Source of the DNA: Paenibacillus contaminans
GTDB lineage: Bacteria > Bacillota > Bacilli > Paenibacillales > NBRC-103111
Reading direction: 5' to 3'
NCBI RefSeq assembly: GCF_003285015.1
Contig: NZ_QMFB01000009.1
Span: 242,066-306,065 of the forward strand
DNA length: 64,000 bases
The position numbers were made by a program, and so were the translations under genes. Position 1 is the first letter of the stretch; each line of letters starts with the position of its first letter. Below, piece after piece: positions 26,670-36,562 of this stretch. The notes below the pieces were generated by a model that was not told the origin of the DNA, ran no database searches, and worked only from the letters and a program-made list of their open reading frames with translations.

Positions 26670-28967
26670 TTACATGCTTTTATGCTTTTCCCGGTACTGT
26701 CCCGGCGTCATGCCCGTATGCTTCTTGAAGACGCGGACGAAGTAGGGGGGATTGTATTGCAGCCGTTCGGCAATTTCGTTCACCTTGAGATCGGTCGTAA
26801 GGAGCAGCTCCATACACTTGCCGAGACGAAGCCGGGTCACGTAGTCGATGAAGTTTTCCCCCGTCACCTGCTTGAAGCCCCTGCTGAGCTTGAAAACGCT
26901 GACGCCGAGCCGTTCCGCGTACTGGTCGAGCGAAACGTTCGATAAATATTCGTCCTGCAGGACCGCCAGAAGCTTATCGACGATTTCCTTCATCCCAGTA
27001 TCGTAGCTTTTGGACAGGGCGTTCACGTAAGGCCGAATGACCTTGCCGTGGAACCAGTCGACCATATCGTCCGGCTCCCGGATGTTCAGCAGCATTTCGA
27101 ACAGATGGCTGTCCTTGTACAGCTGATGCGGATTCATGCCCGATTTCCAAATCGCGTCATAGATGCTGCCGAGCAGCTTCAGCATGCCTTCCTGCACCCT
27201 CAGCTCCGTGCCCAGCTGCTGCTGCAGCGATTCCATAAACTGGCGGACATGCAGCACTGCCTCACGCTCCAGACCCATCCTCAGGTCGTGAATGATCTCC
27301 TTCTCCAGCTCGAACGGAAAAGCCGCGAGCGGCTCTTCCGCAGGCGAATAGAAATCCTCCGCGTCCAGCAGCTGGTTCACCTCGGTCATATGGCGGTAAC
27401 GGATCGTTTTCCGCGCTTCTTCAAGGAGCTCCGGCGTGTGCATGATATTGTCCGACATTCTGCTAAGCGCGATGGTGACCTGCAGCCGCAGCAAATTGCC
27501 GATTGTCCCCGAGATGTCCTTGGACAGCTGGATCATCCGCTTCTTCAGTTCCTCCGCTGTCAGCTCCTTCGGCATGACAAGCATAGCCCCGACCGACGAA
27601 TCCTGAAAGTTGAATACGTGGACATGCTGCGCCAAGGAATGACAGAGCTCGTCGATAATGTTCGTTGCGGCAAAGGCGACAAGCTGCTCGTCCCTCACCG
27701 TAATTTTCCCCGCCAGATTGGCCGTCCGATGCAGCTTCACGACAAGGAAGGCGAACTGCTTGCCCTCGACGTCCCACTCGAACTGCTGCAGCCTCTCCGC
27801 TACGTCCCGTTCCGTCAAATAGTAAAACCGCCCCTCAAAAAACTGCTGCAAAAACCCTTCCCGGATCGAAGGAAGCGATTGTTGAATGCGCGTTTGCAGC
27901 TCATGCCGCTCCAGAAGCTGCTGCTTCCACTGCGCTTCGATATAGGCGATTTCGTTCGAGTGCGAAACTACGGCTTCCTTGGAAGGCTGGAACAGATTCA
28001 TCAGGCGCTGGATCGGCCGGTACACCCGGTTGGAGGTGAACCAGGAAATGACGAGCGCGATGGCGAGCCCGAGCAGGCTGACGATAATGATCGCCTTCGA
28101 CATCGCCGTAACGGGCTGCGTAATTTGCGATATCGGCGTGGCCGACACGTACATCCATTTGCTGCCCAGTCTTGAGAGCTGCCCGTGAGAAACCGAATAA
28201 CTGATTCCGTCGAACGCATAAACAAAGGTGCTTCCGTCCGATCCTATCGCCAGCACCTCTCGCTTAAGCGCATCCTTGAGCGGCAGCTTGCCGGCATTCG
28301 CCGCAGCCCTGTCCGAAGTGACGGAATTTCCGTCCATATCCATCAGGAAAGCGGTTCCATCCTCAGTGGCGAAATTGTCGACCAGCCGGTCCAACACCTT
28401 CTGGTTGAGACTGACGAGAAAAGCGCCGAACGGGGTAGCGCTGCCGTCGCTGGGAAGCCTGATGACAACGGCCTTCGTCTCTTTGACGTCGGTGACGTAA
28501 ATGCTGCGGCTGTCGGAGAGCAGCGAACGATACATTTCCTTATCCTTGTCGCTTGCGACCCGGTTCACGCCGTTCATATCGCTGATTGTGGTCTCGGTCT
28601 TCTGCAAATAAAGCGTGATGGTGTCGATCAGCGGATTCGACTGCTTCATGAGCTGCAGCGATTTATACAGATCGCGCGTTTTCTCGAACTGCCGCGAGAA
28701 ATCGACTTCATTGAGCGACTCGTTGAAATCGGGCTGAAACGCCATTTGCGCGGAGAAAACCTCCAGATGGGACAAATAATCGTCAAACCGCTGGATCGTT
28801 TGCTTGAGCTGCGCTTGATGGGCGCCGTTCAGCTCCCTGATGATGCGGTCATTGCCGACGTAGTAAATGCTGCTCCCGATCAGTACGGCGGGCAGACAGG
28901 TGGCCAGCAAAACGATGACCATGTTTTTCCAGTAAGTAAGGCCCCTTTTTATTTTCGCTTCAACCAT
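26670..28967 (-). CDS. Membrane-anchored AraC-family regulator with extracellular sensor domain
   Basis: 765 residues from ATG 28967 (GGAGG about 12 bases upstream); the frame extends to 29159 without an RBS. TM1 is MVIVLLATCLPAVLIGSSIYYV (~15-36). An extracellular Cache-like domain (~40-285) is closed by TM2 (IIIVSLLGLAIALVISWF). A cytoplasmic linker of ~360 residues leads to a C-terminal AraC double helix-turn-helix (YAERLGVSVFKLSRGFKQ; EIAERLQYNPPYFVRVFKKH; TGMTPGQYR). Such one-component sensors are common in Paenibacillus next to sugar ABC operons. This one is divergent from the permease-permease-lipoprotein operon at 29181, which it probably activates in response to an extracellular saccharide. 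Confidence 0.88.
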   Translation of the reverse strand: MVEAKIKRGLTYWKNMVIVLLATCLPAVLIGSSIYYVGNDRIIRELNGAHQAQLKQTIQRFDDYLSHLEVFSAQMAFQPDFNESLNEVDFSRQFEKTRDLYKSLQLMKQSNPLIDTITLYLQKTETTISDMNGVNRVASDKDKEMYRSLLSDSRSIYVTDVKETKAVVIRLPSDGSATPFGAFLVSLNQKVLDRLVDNFATEDGTAFLMDMDGNSVTSDRAAANAGKLPLKDALKREVLAIGSDGSTFVYAFDGISYSVSHGQLSRLGSKWMYVSATPISQITQPVTAMSKAIIIVSLLGLAIALVISWFTSNRVYRPIQRLMNLFQPSKEAVVSHSNEIAYIEAQWKQQLLERHELQTRIQQSLPSIREGFLQQFFEGRFYYLTERDVAERLQQFEWDVEGKQFAFLVVKLHRTANLAGKITVRDEQLVAFAATNIIDELCHSLAQHVHVFNFQDSSVGAMLVMPKELTAEELKKRMIQLSKDISGTIGNLLRLQVTIALSRMSDNIMHTPELLEEARKTIRYRHMTEVNQLLDAEDFYSPAEEPLAAFPFELEKEIIHDLRMGLEREAVLHVRQFMESLQQQLGTELRVQEGMLKLLGSIYDAIWKSGMNPHQLYKDSHLFEMLLNIREPDDMVDWFHGKVIRPYVNALSKSYDTGMKEIVDKLLAVLQDEYLSNVSLDQYAERLGVSVFKLSRGFKQVTGENFIDYVTRLRLGKCMELLLTTDLKVNEIAERLQYNPPYFVRVFKKHTGMTPGQYREKHKSM

Positions 28968-29180
28968 TCGTTCCGACCGCCTCCGTTCGCCAGGGTGAAT
29001 CTTATTGTATACCCCGCGAAGCCGTTCAGCAATTACATTTCCTTCATAAATTGCGTTTGCAAAAGAATGCAACGGACGGAAACGCCCGTGCAAAAAGTCA
29101 TCGGTTGCCGGAAACGGAGCCGCCTTCCTAGAATGAATCATGCAGTCATGCACAATCACAGACGAAATGGAGGTACACGG

Positions 29181-30152
29181 ATGAATATGAAGGCTGGCAA
29201 TGCATCGCTTCCGGCCCCGGAGGTGCGCACGACGGCAAAATCCTCGCTGCGAAGAGCCTGGTCGGACGTCAAGCGGGATAAATACTTATATATGCTGGGT
29301 TTGCCGGGAATCATCTATTTTTTGCTGTTCAAGTACATTCCGTTCAGCGGGCTTATCATCGCGTTCGAAAATTACAGCCCGTACTTCGGCATTCTCAAAA
29401 GTCCGTGGGTAGGGTTCGAGCATTTCGAGCGGTTTTTTTCAAATGACGACTTTTACCTGCTGCTGCGAAATACGCTGGCGATCAGCCTGATGAATTTGCT
29501 GTTTTTCTTTCCGTTCCCGATCATCCTCTCCTTACTGCTCAATGAATTGAGAAGCGCGGTTTACAAAAGAATCATTCAATCGATCGTGTATATTCCGCAC
29601 TTCTTCTCTTGGGTTATCATCGCGGGGCTGACTTATCTTATGCTTTCGCAGAGCGAGGGACTGGTCAACAAGCTGCTGGAAGCGCTCGGCATGGCCAAAA
29701 TCGGGTTTCTGACGAATGCCGACTCGTTCTGGCTGATGCTTACCATGCAGTCGATGTGGAAGGAAGCCGGCTGGGGGACGATTATTTTCCTTGCCGCCAT
29801 CGCCGGAGTCGATCCTCAGCTTTATGAAGCGGCCACCGTCGACGGAGCGGGCCGTTTCCGCAAAATATGGCACATCACGCTGCCCGCCATCCGGAACATC
29901 ATTATGATCCTGCTTATTTTGCAGCTTGGTTCGATCATGGAAACGGGCTTCGAGCAGGTGTACTTGATGACGAACGGAGCCGTATCCGAGGTGGCGGACG
30001 TGTTCGATACGTACGTGTACCGTTCCGGGATTCAGCAGGGGCAGTTCAGCTACAGCACGGCGGTCGGCCTGTTCAAATCGGTTGTCGGCGTTTTCCTTGT
30101 ATGCGCTGCCAATTTCCTCGCCAAGAAGTTCGGACAAGACGGGGTATTTTAA
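29181..30152 (+). CDS. LplB-type sugar ABC transporter permease
   Basis: 323 residues from ATG 29181 (GGAGG 7 bases upstream). Six or so helices. The start YLYMLGLPGIIYFLLFKYIPFSG and the EAA loop DPQLYEAATVDGAGRFRKIWHITLP are characteristic of the LplB/YteP permeases for complex oligosaccharides. It is the first gene of a three-gene operon with a second permease and a lipoprotein; as usual for this class, no ATPase is encoded and a shared MsmX-like ATPase elsewhere is assumed. Confidence 0.92.
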   Translation: MNMKAGNASLPAPEVRTTAKSSLRRAWSDVKRDKYLYMLGLPGIIYFLLFKYIPFSGLIIAFENYSPYFGILKSPWVGFEHFERFFSNDDFYLLLRNTLAISLMNLLFFFPFPIILSLLLNELRSAVYKRIIQSIVYIPHFFSWVIIAGLTYLMLSQSEGLVNKLLEALGMAKIGFLTNADSFWLMLTMQSMWKEAGWGTIIFLAAIAGVDPQLYEAATVDGAGRFRKIWHITLPAIRNIIMILLILQLGSIMETGFEQVYLMTNGAVSEVADVFDTYVYRSGIQQGQFSYSTAVGLFKSVVGVFLVCAANFLAKKFGQDGVF

Positions 30153-30185
30153 CCCGATTTTTCGCCAAAGGAGAATGAAGCTGAC

Positions 30186-31067
30186 GTGAAGATGAAAATG
30201 GGCGACCGCCTTTTCGAGATATGCAATATCGCTTTTCTGGCCGCAGTCGGACTCGCCACGCTTTTCCCGATCTACTACACGGTCGTCCTGTCCTTCATGG
30301 ACCCGACCGAATATTACCAGGGCAAATTGACGCTTTTTCCTTCGAAATGGACGCTGGAGGCGTACCGGTACCTGCTTTCGACGAAAACCTTTATGAATGC
30401 GATCGGCGTCAGCGGTTTTTTGGCTACGGTGGGAACACTTCTGAGCCTGGCTGTAACCTCGGGCTTGTCCTACATGCTGTCGAGAAAAAGACTTCGCTTC
30501 AGAAGACCGCTGATGTTTCTGATTTTGCTGACGATTTTGTTCTCGCCCGGCTTGATTCCAACCTACTTCGTCGTACGCGAGCTCGGTTTGCTGAACAGCG
30601 TTTGGGCGCTCATCATTCCGAGTTTGACGGGCGGCTGGTACGTGCTGCTGATGAAAGGCTTCTACGACAGCATTCCCGACAGTCTGGAGGAAGCGGCGCG
30701 AATCGACGGCTGCAACGAAATCGGCATCTGGTTCAGAATCATTCTTCCCTTGTCCTTGCCCGCTATGGTCGCTTTCGGCTTGTTTTATGCGGTGGGCTAT
30801 TGGAATACGTTTTTCAGCGCGGTCATGTACATCAGCGATCATACGAAATGGCCCTTGCAGGTTTTGCTAAGGAATATGCTGACGGATCCTTCCTCCGCGA
30901 TGTCGGGCGACGGGATGCAGCAGCTGCGCGAGGGCGCCAAAAAAATGCCTTCCGAAACGCTCAAAATGGCCGCGGTCGTCGTTACGACGCTGCCGATCAT
31001 GCTGGTGTATCCGTTTCTCCAGAAGCACTTTGCCAAGGGGGCAATGGTCGGCTCTGTGAAGGAATGA
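30186..31067 (+). CDS. YtcP-type sugar ABC transporter permease
   Basis: 293 residues if the GTG at 30186 is used; AAGGAG lies 12 bases before it, so ATG 30192 is an alternative. About six helices, with LFPIYYTVVLSFMDPTEYYQG at the start and the EAA loop IPDSLEEAARIDGCNEIGIW. The C-terminus KHFAKGAMVGSVKE is typical for YtcP. It forms the heterodimeric channel with the preceding permease. Confidence 0.92.
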   Translation: MKMKMGDRLFEICNIAFLAAVGLATLFPIYYTVVLSFMDPTEYYQGKLTLFPSKWTLEAYRYLLSTKTFMNAIGVSGFLATVGTLLSLAVTSGLSYMLSRKRLRFRRPLMFLILLTILFSPGLIPTYFVVRELGLLNSVWALIIPSLTGGWYVLLMKGFYDSIPDSLEEAARIDGCNEIGIWFRIILPLSLPAMVAFGLFYAVGYWNTFFSAVMYISDHTKWPLQVLLRNMLTDPSSAMSGDGMQQLREGAKKMPSETLKMAAVVVTTLPIMLVYPFLQKHFAKGAMVGSVKE

Positions 31068-31107
31068 TCACATAGAGGTACAATATAACTAAGGGAGGAA
31101 GAAAGAA

Positions 31108-32661
31108 ATGAAAAGACGCACCAGAATGACCCGCTTGGCTATTGCCGCACCGCTTACGTTATCGCTTGTACTGACGGCCTGCGGGAGCGGCGAATCCGCC
31201 GGCGGCACGAACGGAAAGCAAGGAGAGGAAGCGGGCAAACCGTCGGAGAAGCCGACCGAAATTACGACGGCCATCATGAACTACGAAGCGGACATGGTGG
31301 GCGAGGACAACGTCGTATGGAAAGAGCTCGAGAAGCAGACGAATACGAAGCTCAAGCTAACCTGGATTCCGGAGGCGTCGTTTGAGGAAAAGCTGAACGT
31401 CATGCTCGCTTCCGGGGATTTGCCCGAAATGACCTATGTCGAGAGCATCGATACGCCGCAAATCCGCAGCTTGATCTCGCAGGGCGTTTTCTGGGACCTG
31501 ACTCCGTTCATCAAGGATTATCCGAATATGAGCAAGCTTCCTAAAGAAACCTGGGAGAACAGCAAAATCGACGGGAAGCATTACGTCATTCCGCGCTATT
31601 ACCCGATTGTCGGGGGCGGGCTGTTCCCGATGTTGAGGCAGGACTGGCTCGACAAGGTCGGGATGAAAACGCCGGAAACGCTCGACGATCTCTACAAGGT
31701 GCTTAAAGCGTTTACCGAGAACGATCCGGACGGCAACGGCAAGAAGGATACGATCGGGATGGCCGGTTACCTAGGCTCCTTCAACTTCGTTTACAATATT
31801 ATGAACGAATCGGGCGGCGCGTGGAAGCTGCGGGACGGCAGCATTCATCCGATCCTTACCGAGGACAAATCCAAAGATGCGCTGATCTATGTCAAAAAGC
31901 TGTATGATGAAGGACTCATTTCGTCTGATATCGCCATCTTGAAGCTGAATCAGGTGCTTGAGGCGGTAAAAGGGAGCAAAGCCGGATCGGCGTCGCTATC
32001 GATGGCCTACGCTTGGGAGGTTACCGGCGAATTGAGAAATACGAATCCGAAGGCCGAATTCCGGGCGCTGCCTTATCTTAAGAGTGATAACGGGGTTAAA
32101 TACGTGCCGGCCACAGGCGGGTTTTACGGGGCTTATTTGATTCCGAAGAAGGTTCCGGAGAGCAAGGTGAAAAGCATTCTGAAGTTCCTGGATTACGGGT
32201 ACAGCCAGGAAGGGAACGATTTGGCCAACTATGGCATCAAGGGCGTTCATTACGAAGAGAAGGACGGCCGTAAAGTTTCCACGGAGCAAGCCAAGAAGGA
32301 TCTCGTTAAAGTGGGCGGCAACCTGGGCAGCATTTGGCGGCCGCTCGGCTATGCGCAGGTTATAGACAGCGTCGGGATTGCGAATGACGTATACGAGCAG
32401 AACAAGAAGACAATCGAGGAACGGTCGAAGTCTTACCTCACGGATCCTGCGCTCGGTGTCGTCTCGGATGCGTATAACAAATACTGGTCGGACATAAGCA
32501 AGAAAATTACGGATTTCCGCGTGAAGGTCATCCTCGGTCAGGAAACGATCGAAACCTACGATCAATTCGTCAAGAAAATGAAAGAAGACGCGAATTACAA
32601 AAAAGTAGTCGAGGAAATGAACGCCGAGTACAAGAAGAAAGTCGAGCTGAGCGGGAAATAA
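31108..32661 (+). CDS. LplA-type sugar-binding lipoprotein
   Basis: 517 residues with a lipoprotein signal (lipobox VLTAC, Cys ~25). The family pattern includes KLNVMLASGDLPEMTYVES, GKHYVIPRYYP and a calcium-binding-like loop ENDPDGNGKKDTIGM. Length and features match the LplA/YtcQ extracellular binding proteins for large oligosaccharides. GGGAGG precedes the ATG by 8 bases. Last gene of the operon, closed by a terminator at 32737. Confidence 0.92.
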   Translation: MKRRTRMTRLAIAAPLTLSLVLTACGSGESAGGTNGKQGEEAGKPSEKPTEITTAIMNYEADMVGEDNVVWKELEKQTNTKLKLTWIPEASFEEKLNVMLASGDLPEMTYVESIDTPQIRSLISQGVFWDLTPFIKDYPNMSKLPKETWENSKIDGKHYVIPRYYPIVGGGLFPMLRQDWLDKVGMKTPETLDDLYKVLKAFTENDPDGNGKKDTIGMAGYLGSFNFVYNIMNESGGAWKLRDGSIHPILTEDKSKDALIYVKKLYDEGLISSDIAILKLNQVLEAVKGSKAGSASLSMAYAWEVTGELRNTNPKAEFRALPYLKSDNGVKYVPATGGFYGAYLIPKKVPESKVKSILKFLDYGYSQEGNDLANYGIKGVHYEEKDGRKVSTEQAKKDLVKVGGNLGSIWRPLGYAQVIDSVGIANDVYEQNKKTIEERSKSYLTDPALGVVSDAYNKYWSDISKKITDFRVKVILGQETIETYDQFVKKMKEDANYKKVVEEMNAEYKKKVELSGK

Positions 32662-32736
32662 CGAGACGGCATGAGATGCAGCCGCAAAAAGCAAACCGTC
32701 GTGAATGACCGGCGGGAGGCATCGGTAACGAATCAG

Positions 32737-32768
32737 GATCATCCGGGTATTTTCCGGATGGTCTTTTT
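32737..32768 (+). terminator. Rho-independent terminator of the sugar ABC operon
   Basis: GATCATCCGG pairs with CCGGATGGTC (one G-U pair) and is followed by TCTTTTT. Confidence 0.85.
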
Positions 32769-32956
32769 GCAAATCGCAGACTTCCATGCCGCTTCACGGC
32801 ACCACTGACGAATGAAATATCGTTATTTCAGGGCAGAAAGTATATCTCCGCTGATTGTTCGATTTCCCGGTAAACGCCCGAATCCTTAGCTTATGCTTAC
32901 GAAGCCGCTTTCTTCGAAAGCGTTTAGGACGGCGAAGCCGTTTATCCTTGGTATGA

Positions 32957-32985
32957 TTGTCCTTTTGAGGCGGATGACATAATAT
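32957..32985 (+). promoter_or_regulatory. Possible promoter of the 141-residue hypothetical gene
   Basis: TTGTCC, 17 bases, TAATAT, ending 73 bases before the ATG at 33059. Apart from this and the terminator, the 397-base gap holds nothing recognisable. Confidence 0.35.
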
Positions 32986-33058
32986 GAAGGAAGAGATTTC
33001 TTAGGAAAATGCCGGGAGCCGTCTGTTACGCGGCCGGTCGCCGAAGGAGGCGGGAACA

Positions 33059-33484
33059 ATGCCTGAGCTGCATATTCGAAATCAAGCGGCGCATGTGCTG
33101 CTGGAGCCGTTTTTGCAGGAGTTTGCAAAGACGTGGGAGTGCGAGCTGGTGCCGCTGGAGGACAGGTACGTGCTTTATCCCGAAGTGATGCTGCGCAAGC
33201 ACGGTTTGTTTCTGTTCAAGCTTGCCGACGGGTACAAGGTGTGCCGCGAGGAGGACGCGACGACGTGGGAGGACTTTCTGCTCATGAGGCTTGCTCATCT
33301 GCTGGCCGACCGCGGACGGGGGAGGCTGCAGCTGAACGGAGAAGGGGAACCGCTCGAGGTGGAGCCGCACCGGTTCGCAACGTTCGACGACTACGTCGAC
33401 AAGGTGCTGGAGTATGAAGACGATCTTGTCCGCGATATGAAAAAATATTGGATTTATGCCCACCGCAAACGGTCGATCCGGTAA
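33059..33484 (+). CDS. Conserved-looking hypothetical protein
   Basis: 141 residues, acidic overall, no membrane helix or signal peptide. AAGGAGG lies 8 bases before the ATG, so it is translated with good signals. Visible pieces include LYPEVMLRKHGLFLFKLADG and a C-terminal DDYVDKVLEYEDDLVRDMKK. I do not recognise the family. It lies 153 bases upstream of the methyltransferase gene in the same direction and could share its transcript. Confidence 0.7.
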   Translation: MPELHIRNQAAHVLLEPFLQEFAKTWECELVPLEDRYVLYPEVMLRKHGLFLFKLADGYKVCREEDATTWEDFLLMRLAHLLADRGRGRLQLNGEGEPLEVEPHRFATFDDYVDKVLEYEDDLVRDMKKYWIYAHRKRSIR

Positions 33485-33637
33485 GGTTGGCATGCCGGCG
33501 GCAAGCTGATATACTGCTACATGCAAGATCGATCAAGGCATTGCCTGCCTTGAAGCGGCAAGGAACGGCAGGAGTGGCAGGCGGGAACTCATGCGGGCGA
33601 ACGCCCGACAAGCTATCGGAACGGAGTATGAACAGGC

Positions 33638-34831
33638 ATGGAAAAGGTTTTGACGCTGCTCAAGCAGCTGATCGGGGAGCAGTCGCTGCTGCAGGCGACG
33701 CTCAGCAATCCCCGGCGCAAGGACGCCGAGCAGCCCAGCAAGGTGAAGGCGAAGCCGGTTCTTTTGAAAGGACGGCTGCACGTGCAGTTCGCATATACGG
33801 TAGGTCCGCAGGAGCGTCACGAGAACGTTGAGCCGGAAGAGGCGGCGGACAAGCTTGCGGAGCTGCTGCGCACGGGCTTCAAGCAAGGGCTCGTGCAGGC
33901 GAAGGACGCCGACTACCAGATTCTCGTCAACCGCCAGGAGAAGGCGCAAATTTTAAAAAAGCAGGCGACGAAGAAAGAGGCCAGCCTGACGCATAACCGC
34001 CAAAAACGTTATGTGCTCGAGGAAGGCAAGCCGGTGCCTTTTCTCGTCGAGCTTGGCGTCATGAACGCGGAAGGCAAAGTACTGGCGGCCAAATACGACA
34101 AGTTCCGCCAGATCAACCGGTTTCTCGAGATGATCGACGACGTCGCGCCGCATTTGGCGGAAGGGCGGAAGCTGCACATCATCGACTTCGGCTGCGGCAA
34201 ATCGTATTTGACATTCGCGTTGTATCATTATTTGACGCAAGTGCGCGGACTTGATATCGACGTAACGGGCCTCGACCTGAAGGCCGACGTCATCGCGCAT
34301 TGCGAGGCGCTGGCATGGAAGCTGCGGTACGACGGGCTGCGTTTCCTCGTAGGGGATATAAGCCGCTACGAGGAACGCTCTAACGTCGATATGGTCGTCA
34401 CCTTGCACGCCTGCGACACCGCGACCGATGCGGCGCTCGAGAAGGCCGTGCGCTGGGGGGCGAATGTGATTTTGTCCGTTCCATGCTGCCAGCACGAGCT
34501 ATTCGGCCAAATCGAGAGCCAGGCGCTCGCGCCGCTGCTCACGCACGGCATTCTCAAGGAGCGCTTCGCCGCTCTTGCGACGGACGCCGCCCGCGCCAGG
34601 CTGCTGGAGCTCGTCGGCTACAAAACGCAAATGCTCGAATTTATCGATCTCGAGCATACGCCGAAGAACCTGCTGATCCGCGCCGTCAAACAGGCGCAGC
34701 CTGCCGCGGCTCTGCGCAAGCTGGCGGCGGAATATCGCGAGTACGCACAGTTTCTGCATGTCTCGCCGTACTTGGAACGCGCGCTGCAGGATAAGCTGGC
34801 GCCGCTTCTGGCGCAAGCGCAAGAAACGTAA
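33638..34831 (+). CDS. SAM-dependent methyltransferase (Methyltransf_32/METTL25-like)
   Basis: 397 residues. The N-terminal ~160 residues are basic and of unknown fold. The Rossmann domain begins with LHIIDFGCGKSYLTFALYHY (~185-205; SAM-binding glycine motif), followed by DVTGLDLKADVI (acidic ribose-binding residue), VVTLHACDTATDAALEKA and ANVILSVPCCQHEL. The LHACDTATD and PCCQHE motifs are characteristic of the family that includes eukaryotic METTL25 and RRNAD1-like proteins. RNA or protein could be the substrate; none is proven here. Confidence 0.8.
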   Translation: MEKVLTLLKQLIGEQSLLQATLSNPRRKDAEQPSKVKAKPVLLKGRLHVQFAYTVGPQERHENVEPEEAADKLAELLRTGFKQGLVQAKDADYQILVNRQEKAQILKKQATKKEASLTHNRQKRYVLEEGKPVPFLVELGVMNAEGKVLAAKYDKFRQINRFLEMIDDVAPHLAEGRKLHIIDFGCGKSYLTFALYHYLTQVRGLDIDVTGLDLKADVIAHCEALAWKLRYDGLRFLVGDISRYEERSNVDMVVTLHACDTATDAALEKAVRWGANVILSVPCCQHELFGQIESQALAPLLTHGILKERFAALATDAARARLLELVGYKTQMLEFIDLEHTPKNLLIRAVKQAQPAAALRKLAAEYREYAQFLHVSPYLERALQDKLAPLLAQAQET

Positions 34832-34913
34832 GAGCTGTCCCGAACGGCTAGCTAGAAGGGAACGGCCCGAGCCAGTTTCGGTTCAGTAGCCTGTCGAGTC
34901 GGCATGAAAAGAA

Positions 34914-34991
34914 GGTTAGACCGCCGACGTGTGACCGAGCACCGCGTGCCGCGATGGCACCGCGCGCCGGGAGGCGCACGCGGTGCGGAAA
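34914..34991 (+). repeat. GC-rich dispersed element, copy A
   Basis: About 78 bases starting GGTTAGACCGCCGACG. The reverse complement of copy B at 36563-36640 matches with only about six changes, and a partial copy is at 21266-21297. It contains GCACCGCGTG ... CACGCGGTGC, a 10-bp inverted repeat. It immediately precedes the bidirectional terminator at 34989. Confidence 0.85.
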
Positions 34992-35036
34992 GAAGCCTCC
35001 GTTTTCCACCAGACAGTGGACGCGAAGGCTTCTTTT
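34989..35036. terminator. Bidirectional terminator between the methyltransferase and MFS genes
   Basis: AAAGAAGCCTCCG pairs with CGAAGGCTTCTTT (one or two imperfect positions), with an inner CCAC/GTGG pair. A-rich and T-rich ends on both sides allow use by the two convergent genes. Confidence 0.75.
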
Positions 35037-35097
35037 ATGCGTTTTTCGGGAACCGGAGATGCCGTTCCATTTACGGGAGTGTCAGCTGTAGCGCCGG

Positions 35098-36345
35098 CTA
35101 CAGCTGTCGCTCTTGCAACGACGATGTGCGGGCCGCGCGATTTCGCTCGCGGAAAGGCGCCAGCCATCGGCTCGAGAGAAGAAGAAGAACGCCGGCTGCG
35201 CACCAGTAGATGGCCGAGGTGCCCACGACTTCATCCAGCGTATACGCGATGGACGGGCCTAACGATGCGCCGAGATCGGTCGCGACCGTATAGGAGGTCA
35301 TGACGGCAAGCTTCGATGCGCGCTCGGCTGCATTGGTCGCGAGCGCATCGATGATTGTAGTGACGGCGGTGACGGTAAGCTGCAAGCCTATGAGCAAAAT
35401 AAGCCATACCGCAAGAGGCATGCCGAACGGCACGATCGCCAGCAAGCAAGCGGAGCAGACAAGCAAGACGACGAACATGCGGTTCTGATTATTGGAGGCG
35501 TCGAACTTTTTGCCGATCCATGGCGACAGCCAGGGCTGCAGCCCCCAGCGCAGCGCCTGCAAAATGCCGGCAAGCGATGCGGCGCCGATCGAGAGCGTCC
35601 ACAGCTGCACGTAAGTCGATTCGTGCACTTGAATGAGCCGGCTGAGCGTCGAATTATACATGCCTTGGAACACCATGGCCGTCAGCAAACCCGAGATAAG
35701 GGTCCAGACGACGACCGGCTCCTGCCAAGGCTTGACCGGCTGCCCGCCGTCCGTTCTTGAAGCGCTTTGCTCCGATTCCGTTTTGCCTGCCGAAACGTAT
35801 TTGAGCACGAAAGGTATGGCGGCCAATGCGGCAAGGCCGAAAACAAAGGCGACGTTCCGGATGCCGAACAGCTCCACAGCGAACGAGCCGGCCAGCATGC
35901 CGACGAGACTGCCGATACCGGTCAGCCCGTTGAACGTGCCCATAAATTGGCCGCGATTCGTTTTATCCGACAGCTCGATAATCGTAAAATAGCCGCCCAA
36001 CCGAAGAAAGCTCCATGCGAGCCCCCAAACCGAGCGCAGGACGAACAGCAGCCAGAAGCTCCCTGCGATGCCGTACGATGCGGTAGTTACGGCGGTAAGC
36101 AATATCGCCAGCAAGATGCCCGACCGCTTGGACATCCTTCTATACAGCCAGCCGATCAGCGGGTTGAGCGGGAGCCTGACAAGCCGGTTGACCGACAGCA
36201 GGATACCGACCTCCCATAAAGAGGTAAGGCCGAAGTCCCGCCACCAGATCGGCAGTACGACATAAAGCATCGAATCGCCAAGCAGACAAATAGCCGTGAT
36301 AAGCGATATGACGATGACCGGCCGTTTGTTGTTGGTCGTTGTCAC
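35098..36345 (-). CDS. Major facilitator superfamily transporter
   Basis: 415 residues from a GTG start (AAAGGGGAA about 11 bases upstream). Twelve hydrophobic helices. The loop after helix 2 reads NRLVRLPLNPLIGWLYRRMSKRSG, a variant of the MFS motif A region; helix 4-5 contains RSVWGLAWSFLRLGGYFTI. The substrate (drug, sugar or other) is not deducible. The gene is flanked on both sides by copies of one GC-rich element in opposite orientation. Confidence 0.88.
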   Translation of the reverse strand: MTTTNNKRPVIVISLITAICLLGDSMLYVVLPIWWRDFGLTSLWEVGILLSVNRLVRLPLNPLIGWLYRRMSKRSGILLAILLTAVTTASYGIAGSFWLLFVLRSVWGLAWSFLRLGGYFTIIELSDKTNRGQFMGTFNGLTGIGSLVGMLAGSFAVELFGIRNVAFVFGLAALAAIPFVLKYVSAGKTESEQSASRTDGGQPVKPWQEPVVVWTLISGLLTAMVFQGMYNSTLSRLIQVHESTYVQLWTLSIGAASLAGILQALRWGLQPWLSPWIGKKFDASNNQNRMFVVLLVCSACLLAIVPFGMPLAVWLILLIGLQLTVTAVTTIIDALATNAAERASKLAVMTSYTVATDLGASLGPSIAYTLDEVVGTSAIYWCAAGVLLLLSSRWLAPFRERNRAARTSSLQERQL

Positions 36346-36562
36346 GTTTGCGCGTTCCCCTTTCGCGAAAAGAAGCCGTGGTCTTTCTTCGCCCCTTCTA
36401 TATTGGATAATAGGGCGTTTTTTGAGGATGACAAGTGCGATGCAAGTTAAGTCCTTGCTTGCGCCGCAGCGATGTTTCCCGGAAGTAAACTATCTTTTAG
36501 AAGCCCTAGTGAAGAAAAACTCACTGTTCATTGGGCGATCTCACTATTTAACGGGTTAGATT

